Assembly: GCA_039914625.1 (NCBI GenBank)
Contig: JBDSOU010000197.1
Location: 1 to 10,478, forward strand
Length of the DNA stretch: 10,478 bases
From: DATEMK01 sp039914625
GTDB lineage: Bacteria > Bacteroidota > Bacteroidia > AKYH767-A > OLB10
Direction: 5' to 3'
Shown one piece after another: positions 6,677 through 10,478 of this stretch (positions within the stretch are counted from its first letter, which is position 1; every line of letters starts with the position of its first letter). The notes below the pieces were generated by a model. The model was not told the origin of the DNA. It worked only from the letters and a program-made list of their open reading frames with translations, and did no database searches. The position numbers were made by a program, and so were the translations under genes.

Positions 6677-6807
6677 AGAAGCAACAATTTCGCATAGCCC
6701 TGCTTCAAAATATACCCGCTGCTTTTCATGAACGACCGGAGTTAAGGGATAATTTGACGAAGGAATTGCAGGAGGTTTTTGATAGAGGGAAGATTGTTCA
6801 ATACTGA
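6653..6807 (+). pseudogene. Start-less open frame after the VOC gene, possible gene-tail relic
   Basis: About 51 codons open in the frame ending at TGA 6805-6807, with no ATG. The translated tail (FRIALLQNIPAAFHE, then RPELRDNLTKELQEVF, ending GKIVQY) has amphipathic helix-like composition and looks more protein-like than chance spacer. It partly overlaps the VOC 3' end in another frame. No family recognised; a relic of a lost gene is the inference, and chance is possible. Confidence 0.25.
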
Positions 6808-6894
6808 GTTGAATTTTTTTGTATTTTCACTATTTACTTTTTCTCTTTAAACATGAAATATTTAAACCAAATATCTCATAGGTTTCGAGGGATG

Positions 6895-6924
6895 GGAAAA
6901 TAAAATTGCTTTTGGGTGGATGAA
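6895..6924. repeat. Diverged intergenic repeat, copy B
   Basis: Matches 3723-3752 at 25 of 30 positions, ungapped and in the same orientation. It is followed about 165 bases later by an exact second copy (7089-7101) of the 13 bases that precede the YceI/TPR terminator. Order and spacing differ from copy A, so this is not one simple duplication. Confidence 0.4.
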
Positions 6925-6996
6925 GCCAACTTGAGCTGACAAAAACAGACGCGAAAAAATTAAATCCTTAATTTTTATTGTAACCTTAGTAGAAAA

Positions 6997-7086
6997 ATGC
7001 AATGCCCCTGTCAAGAGTTTTATTACCTTATTAAAAACATGAAAATAGAATTCAATAAATGTGGTGGTGTTTCAACTAAGGTTTAA
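6997..7086 (+). CDS. Possible small ORF, 29 residues, Cys-containing
   Basis: ATG 6997 to TAA 7084-7086 encodes a 29-residue peptide starting MQCPCQEFYY and ending KCGGVSTKV, with cysteines at 3, 5 and 23. A hairpin begins 10 bases after the stop, which is what a short transcript would have. No homologue is recognised, no ribosome site is visible (normal for the phylum), and 29 codons can be open by chance in this AT-rich spacer. Confidence 0.2.
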   Translation: MQCPCQEFYYLIKNMKIEFNKCGGVSTKV

Positions 7087-7096
7087 AAAATAAACG

Positions 7097-7124
7097 AAGC
7101 CTGCTTTTTTTTTGCGGGTTTTAA
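7097..7124. terminator. Orphan hairpin resembling the 3677 terminator
   Basis: Stem AAGCCTGC (7097-7104) / GCGGGTTT (7114-7121), 8 bp with two G-U pairs on the + strand, and a T9 loop. The + strand tail is only TTTT then A's; on the minus strand a TTTATTTTTT tract follows the stem, but its G-U pairs become A-C mismatches. It shares the preceding 13 bases with the terminator at 3677. No clear gene ends into it from either side. Confidence 0.45.
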
Positions 7125-7146
7125 ATCCTGCTGAAAAAATTTGGTG

Positions 7147-7262
7147 AAAGAGCAAAAGATGCTTCTCCGGTAAACTTCATAAAACCCTCGGTAATGTCAG
7201 CTCTTTTATAACTATGCAAGTAAAAGAATTAACCAACAAAGAGGTGAAATCTTTTGCTCTTT
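7147..7262. repeat. Perfect 14-bp inverted repeat bounding a 116-bp segment
   Basis: AAAGAGCAAAAGAT at 7147-7160 and its exact reverse complement at 7249-7262, separated by 88 bases. Both arms are preceded by GGTG (7143-7146) or GGTGA (7243-7247) in direct orientation. Candidates are the ends of a small non-autonomous element (MITE-like), a long-range RNA stem or a pair of operators. No clear target-site duplication is visible. Confidence 0.5.
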
Positions 7263-7420
7263 GGATTATGTAATATCGTACCCTGTTTGGACTAATTCTT
7301 ATTAAGTATTGGTATTAATTAAAACTCTAAAAAGCCAGCTTTACCTTTTCAAAAACGAAAAGAAGGAGAGTTCGCGTTCTTGGGGATTTTTGTTTAATGA
7401 AGAAAATCGGTTAATTTTTA

Positions 7421-7454
7421 TAATGCTTAACGCTTTCTTTTAGCATTCGCATTA
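7421..7454. promoter_or_regulatory. Overlapping inverted repeats upstream of the AraC-type regulator
   Basis: TAATGC (7421-7426) / GCATTA (7449-7454) and AATGCT (7422-7427) / AGCATT (7442-7447) are alternative inverted pairings 20-47 bases before the regulator's ATG. TAATTTTA at 7453-7460 is one base off the -7 consensus TAnnTTTG. An operator or autoregulatory site is plausible but inferred from symmetry alone. Confidence 0.3.
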
Positions 7455-7473
7455 ATTTTACCTTTTCTTCAAC

Positions 7474-7992
7474 ATGCAGGAACCTTCATTTGATACGTGG
7501 ACAACTATTTTTCTTTTTGCCGCCATACAGGGGATTTTTGTTTCCACGGTTCTGTGCGTTGCCAAAAAGGAGAACCGTTATAATAATTTCCTTATAGCCC
7601 TGCTGATAGTTCTTTTTTCGGTCACGCTTATCGAATATGTATTGTACTGGACGCGGTACATGGCCCTGTTTGCGCACACGATGGATATGAGCGGAAGCTT
7701 TCCCTTCCTGTTCGGGGTGATCCTTTTTTTTTATTTCCGCAATGTCTTTGAACAAAAGAGGTTTGCGGCAAAAGACCTGCGGCACCTGCTGCCTTTTTTT
7801 ATTTATGTGACAGCGATGCTGCCGCAATATGCAAGCTCAGCGGCTGTGAAAATAAAATGGATGCACGGTGATCATGTGCTGCCTTCGCTATTTCACTGGC
7901 CTGCGATGGGTGCGCGATTTTTCTCCTGCATGGCCGTGGCTGAAGATTGTTCATATGTGCATGTATGCAGGCATGATTTATTATTTGTATAA
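7474..7992 (+). CDS. Membrane AraC-family regulator, N-terminal membrane half (frameshifted gene, part 1)
   Basis: The first half of a regulator common in Bacteroidota: a multi-helix membrane sensor fused to a C-terminal AraC DNA-binding domain. Transmembrane segments lie at about 10-29, 37-60, 77-90 and 104-117. The frame is authentic up to about residue 149 (HWPAMGARF at 141-149); residues 151-172 are out-of-frame translation ending at 7992. Meaningful sequence continues one base forward in the overlapping frame that ends at 8626. Removing one T from the T5 run at 7918-7922 gives a continuous 383-residue protein (GARFSPAWPWLKIVHM), a normal family length. The ligand is unknown. Either the gene is a pseudogene or the read has a one-base error. 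Confidence 0.85.
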   Translation: MQEPSFDTWTTIFLFAAIQGIFVSTVLCVAKKENRYNNFLIALLIVLFSVTLIEYVLYWTRYMALFAHTMDMSGSFPFLFGVILFFYFRNVFEQKRFAAKDLRHLLPFFIYVTAMLPQYASSAAVKIKWMHGDHVLPSLFHWPAMGARFFSCMAVAEDCSYVHVCRHDLLFV

Positions 7993-8626
7993 CGGCATGA
8001 GTAAAACGAACCCGGAAGTGCGCACGTGGTTCAGATGGCTGACGGGATTGTTTGCTGCATTTATTTTGAGCTTCACTTCTTATTTTGTGCTGGTGAACTT
8101 TTCTTTTTTTAATAACCAATGGGATTATATGATTTCTTTCTCGATGATGTTTTTTATTTATTTCATCGCATGGTTCGGTTACCTGCAGCCAAAAGTTTTC
8201 AGCGGGCTTACACTGACCGAGTCGGTAAAAACCAATGAACGGTATAAGAATTCAGCGCTTACTAAAGATGTGAGCCATGAGCTGATTGTTCAATTGGAAA
8301 AGATGATGGTTGAAAAAAAGCTGTACCGTCAGAGCGATCTGCGGCTGGAAAAGCTTGCGGGCGAGATGAACGTTTCGCGGCACCATCTTTCACAAATCAT
8401 TAATGAACAGACGAAGATGAATTTTTTTGAATACATCAACCAGCTACGGATCCGGGAAGCGCAGGAATTGCTTTCGAAGAAATCAAAAAAAGAGCTGAAT
8501 GTAATTGATGTGGCTTATACGGTAGGATTTAATAATAAGGTGTCGTTTAATACCACGTTTAAGAAAATGACCGGAATAACTCCTACTGAATTCCGGAAAA
8601 GCCATGAAGTAAAGGCAGAAGTGTAA
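7868..8626 (+). CDS. Membrane AraC-family regulator, C-terminal DNA-binding half (frameshifted gene, part 2)
   Basis: Counting from the ATG at 7868, residues 1-18 are out-of-frame; genuine sequence resumes near SPAWPWLKIVHM (19-30). Three further transmembrane segments (about 26-43, 56-80, 87-108) bring the total to seven. After a linker, residues 135-250 form an AraC/XylS domain: first helix-turn-helix in LEKLAGEMNVSRHHLSQII (160-178) and the second in NVIDVAYTVGFNNKVSFNTT (211-230), closing with GITPTEFRKS. The 7868 ATG is an artefact of the broken frame. If truly split, this half could insert in the membrane but would lack the sensor's first four helices. It lies 74 bp upstream of the FG-GAP protein gene on the same strand, so that gene is a candidate target, by position only. 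Confidence 0.85.
   Translation: MIMCCLRYFTGLRWVRDFSPAWPWLKIVHMCMYAGMIYYLYNGMSKTNPEVRTWFRWLTGLFAAFILSFTSYFVLVNFSFFNNQWDYMISFSMMFFIYFIAWFGYLQPKVFSGLTLTESVKTNERYKNSALTKDVSHELIVQLEKMMVEKKLYRQSDLRLEKLAGEMNVSRHHLSQIINEQTKMNFFEYINQLRIREAQELLSKKSKKELNVIDVAYTVGFNNKVSFNTTFKKMTGITPTEFRKSHEVKAEV
7918..7922 (+). other. Probable +1 frameshift site (T5 run) in the AraC-type regulator
   Basis: The two halves of the regulator change from frame 1 to frame 2 between HWPAMGA and PAWPWLK. Dropping one T from TTTTT restores an uninterrupted reading through the junction. An indel in the few bases on either side would also work, so the position is approximate. Confidence 0.7.
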
Positions 8627-8700
8627 TCTTTCGTTAATCTCTATCGGTTTTAACCTGTTTTTTAAAAAGCGATGTTTAATTTGCTTTAAAACTTAAAACC

Positions 8701-10419
8701 ATGAATAAAATATTTTACGCAATTATCGTCAGCACAATTCTTTTACAGGGAAGCGCTCTTTTCGGGCAAGGAGGATTTACTTTGGTTGTTGATCCGGGCA
8801 ATCCTGTGACCACATTTACCTCAGCCGGATTTTATAAAGGCGCAGCCTGGGTGGATTATGATAATGACAACGACCTTGATTTATTTGCCGCACCTAATTT
8901 TCTTTTCCGCAATGATGGCAACGGAACGTTTGTGCAGCTGGTAAACCCTTTCGGATTTACGGCACTGCAAGGTCCGGGCGGTGCATCATGGGGTGACCTG
9001 AACCATGACGGCTTTATTGATTGCATTATTGCTCAAAAACCTTCGGGAGTTTTTTTAAATAATGGCAACGGAACGTTTACAAATATTTCTTCGCAAATTT
9101 CCAATTTCAACACATTTCCCGCATGGGCGTGCGCCATCGGTGACTGGAATAAGGATGCTTATCCTGATTTTGTTTTTGCACATGCAGCAGGGTTTCATAC
9201 TCCGGGACCTTTTCCGTCTAAATTATATTTGAACACCAGCGCAGCGGTTATCCCGCAATATATCACCGGTTACACCCTTACCGATTCCACAAAACCATAC
9301 ACCGTTCCTTACTGGAGCGATTATGATTTGGATGGCGATATGGATTTGTTTGTTGCTACAGGACCGGGCGGATCACCGGGACCGGACTTTTGTTATAAGA
9401 ACATGAAAGTTGAAACGGGATTTGATTCCCTGCAGCCGATGACTTCTGAATTGTTTACGCAGCAATTGCAGGATGGTCAGTGCTACAATTTCATTGACTT
9501 TGATAATGACGGAGATTTGGATGTATGCCTTACCAACTATGCCGGTGCGCAAAGCCGTTTTTATGTTAATAACAATGATGTATATACGCTACAGGCAATG
9601 CCGTTCACTGTTCAAACCAGTAATCTTACGAATGACTGGGGTGATTTTGACAATGACGGTGACATTGATGTACTAATTACTAACGACCAGCAGCCGACAA
9701 AATATTACCGCAATAATGGAAACGGAACGTTTGCAGCAGCAATTAATTTAGGAATTTTGGGCGGAGCGGGCATTTCTAACGGTGATTATGATAATGACGG
9801 AGACCTTGACCTGTTTATCCACGGTAATCTCAGCGCGCGCGCTCTTTTCAGAAATGATTCTGCTTACAATAATAATTGGGTAACTATTAAATGTACCGGT
9901 GTAACATCCAATACATCTGCCATTGGCACTATTGTAAAGCTGAAAGCAACCATCAATGGAAATCCAGTGTGGCAGCTACGGGAAATAAATGCTCAAAATA
10001 GTTTTCAAAGTCAGAATGATTTGCGTGTACACTTCGGCTTAGGAGATGCAACGATGATTGATTCCATTATTATTCAATATTCCAGCGGACAAACAACTAC
10101 AGTAGCAAATAGTGCGGTAAATAATTTTTATTGTCATGACGAAGGAACAAATAGCTTGTGCCTTACAACAGGTATAAAAGAAATGAAAAATGATTTTTCT
10201 GATTTCAGCATTTACCCGAATCCTTCTGATTCTTTTATCAGCATTCAATCCAAAAGCAACAACAAAATTGATTACTGGCAGGTTTTTGATTCGACAGGAA
10301 AGGTAATTTCTTTTGGGAAGAGTATGAAAATTGATGTTTCAAAAATGGCAAAGGATAATTATTTCCTGAGAATTATTTCAAACAAAAAAATCAATACGTT
10401 TCCTTTTATAAAAAATTAA
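8701..10419 (+). CDS. Secreted FG-GAP/VCBS repeat protein with ASPIC/UnbV domain and T9SS sorting domain
   Basis: A 572-residue extracellular protein. Residues 1-22 are a signal peptide (cleavage near ALFGQ). Seven Asp-rich calcium-binding blade motifs of VCBS/FG-GAP type follow: DYDNDNDLD (52-60), DLNHDGFID (99-107), DWNKDAYPD (148-156), DYDLDGDMD (207-215), DFDNDGDLD (266-274), DFDNDGDID (315-323) and DYDNDGDLD (362-370). Several are paired with N-G-N-G-T-F turns (73-77, 122-126, 340-344). They imply a seven-bladed beta-propeller. Residues about 393-480 match an ASPIC/UnbV module (NNWVTIKCTG, REINAQNSFQSQND, RVHFGLGDA). Residues 503-572 form the T9SS domain (YPNPSDSFISI...DNYFLRI). Export to the cell surface and an adhesion or carbohydrate/protein-binding role are likely; no catalytic residues are recognised. 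A terminator follows immediately. Confidence 0.93.
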   Translation: MNKIFYAIIVSTILLQGSALFGQGGFTLVVDPGNPVTTFTSAGFYKGAAWVDYDNDNDLDLFAAPNFLFRNDGNGTFVQLVNPFGFTALQGPGGASWGDLNHDGFIDCIIAQKPSGVFLNNGNGTFTNISSQISNFNTFPAWACAIGDWNKDAYPDFVFAHAAGFHTPGPFPSKLYLNTSAAVIPQYITGYTLTDSTKPYTVPYWSDYDLDGDMDLFVATGPGGSPGPDFCYKNMKVETGFDSLQPMTSELFTQQLQDGQCYNFIDFDNDGDLDVCLTNYAGAQSRFYVNNNDVYTLQAMPFTVQTSNLTNDWGDFDNDGDIDVLITNDQQPTKYYRNNGNGTFAAAINLGILGGAGISNGDYDNDGDLDLFIHGNLSARALFRNDSAYNNNWVTIKCTGVTSNTSAIGTIVKLKATINGNPVWQLREINAQNSFQSQNDLRVHFGLGDATMIDSIIIQYSSGQTTTVANSAVNNFYCHDEGTNSLCLTTGIKEMKNDFSDFSIYPNPSDSFISIQSKSNNKIDYWQVFDSTGKVISFGKSMKIDVSKMAKDNYFLRIISNKKINTFPFIKN

Positions 10420-10428
10420 GAAACTCGC

Positions 10429-10471
10429 AACCCGCCAGGTCAACAAAGTTTCCTGCCGGGTTTTTATTTTT
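10429..10471 (+). terminator. Rho-independent terminator of the FG-GAP protein gene
   Basis: Stem AACCCGcCAGG (10429-10439) / CCTGcCGGGTT (10452-10462) with one internal C-C mismatch and a 12-base loop, then a T-rich tail (10461-10471). It starts 10 bases after the stop codon. Confidence 0.85.
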
Positions 10472-10478
10472 CAAACCG

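Larger units (their letters stand above)
6677..7473. other. 797-bp spacer without a convincing full-length gene
   Basis: Between the VOC gene and the AraC-type regulator no frame gives a recognisable complete protein. It contains the start-less frame ending at 6807, a 16-codon ORF at 6853-6903, repeat copy B (6895-6924), a 29-codon ORF at 6997-7086 with a hairpin after it, a perfect 14-bp inverted repeat (7147-7160/7249-7262) enclosing a 19-codon ORF (7214-7273), and inverted repeats just before the regulator. The look is of decayed or mobile-derived sequence plus regulatory DNA. Confidence 0.6.

Noticed and set aside
7868..7922. ATG at 7868 as the true start of an independent AraC protein
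   Set aside because: The first ~18 residues from it do not fit the family and are the shadow of the membrane half; the family pattern continues from the 7474 frame.
7915..7930. Programmed +1 ribosomal frameshifting in the AraC gene
   Set aside because: No rare-codon or stop-codon pause signal or stimulatory structure is visible, and the family is not known to use it; mutation or read error is simpler.
7799..8119. Minus-strand 106-residue ORF opposite the AraC gene
   Set aside because: His/Arg-rich composition typical of antisense translation, with no family resemblance; the plus strand is clearly coding.
8914..9731. Repeated DNA around AACGGAACGTTT (three copies) as a repeat array or CRISPR-like element
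   Set aside because: The copies encode the N-G-N-G-T-F turns of the FG-GAP repeats and are irregularly spaced; protein repeats explain them.
1..10478. Defence system, prophage or integrative element
   Set aside because: No nuclease, helicase, recombinase, toxin-antitoxin or phage motif was found in any plausible frame.

Overview
The window reads as chromosomal DNA from a member of the Bacteroidota, probably an uncultured or environmental Sphingobacteriia/Chitinophagia/Flavobacteriia-type lineage. Two intact secreted proteins and one gene remnant end in type IX secretion (T9SS/Por) C-terminal sorting domains. The DNA is AT-rich, Shine-Dalgarno sequences are essentially absent, and the gene families are a typical Bacteroidota mix: DinB, VOC, YdeI/DUF1801, YceI, membrane AraC and VCBS-ASPIC/UnbV. 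No tRNA, rRNA, CRISPR array, phage gene or recognisable transposase was seen.

Left part (1-3007, all + strand). The C-terminal two fifths of a class I photolyase runs in from the left edge and overlaps a photolyase-associated SRPBCC protein by 4 bp (ATGA), the visible end of a light-response/DNA-repair operon. After 25 bp comes a secreted alpha/beta hydrolase with a complete Ser-Asp-His triad and a T9SS tail; its nucleophile region resembles cutinase/PET-hydrolase-type enzymes. A cytoplasmic DUF1801 plus YdeI/OmdA protein follows.

Scar (about 3057-3149). The last ~30 codons of a minus-strand T9SS protein run directly into the plus-strand body of a YceI-family gene that lacks its signal peptide and first beta strands. 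One deletion across the promoter region of two divergent genes would explain both truncations; an assembly join would look the same.

Middle (3583-6676). A hairpin terminator separates YceI from a convergent minus-strand TPR lipoprotein, whose best start is a GTG giving a clean lipobox. A 352-bp AT-rich spacer carries a short palindrome and a terminator-like hairpin just ahead of a DinB-fold protein, which is probably co-transcribed with a VOC/PhnB-like protein.

Degenerate spacer (6677-7473). Nearly 800 bp hold no convincing full gene. They contain an ATG-less open frame, a 29-codon Cys-containing small ORF next to a hairpin, a perfect 14-bp inverted repeat bounding 116 bp, and a diverged copy of sequence found beside the YceI/TPR terminator.

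Right part (7474-10478, + strand). A membrane-embedded AraC-family regulator is split by a +1 frameshift at a T5 run. 74 bp further on is a large secreted FG-GAP/VCBS repeat protein with an ASPIC/UnbV module and a T9SS tail, closed by a strong terminator. The most informative signals are the deletion-type scar, the frameshifted regulator and the repeat-containing spacer. I did not find a clearly new multi-gene system.
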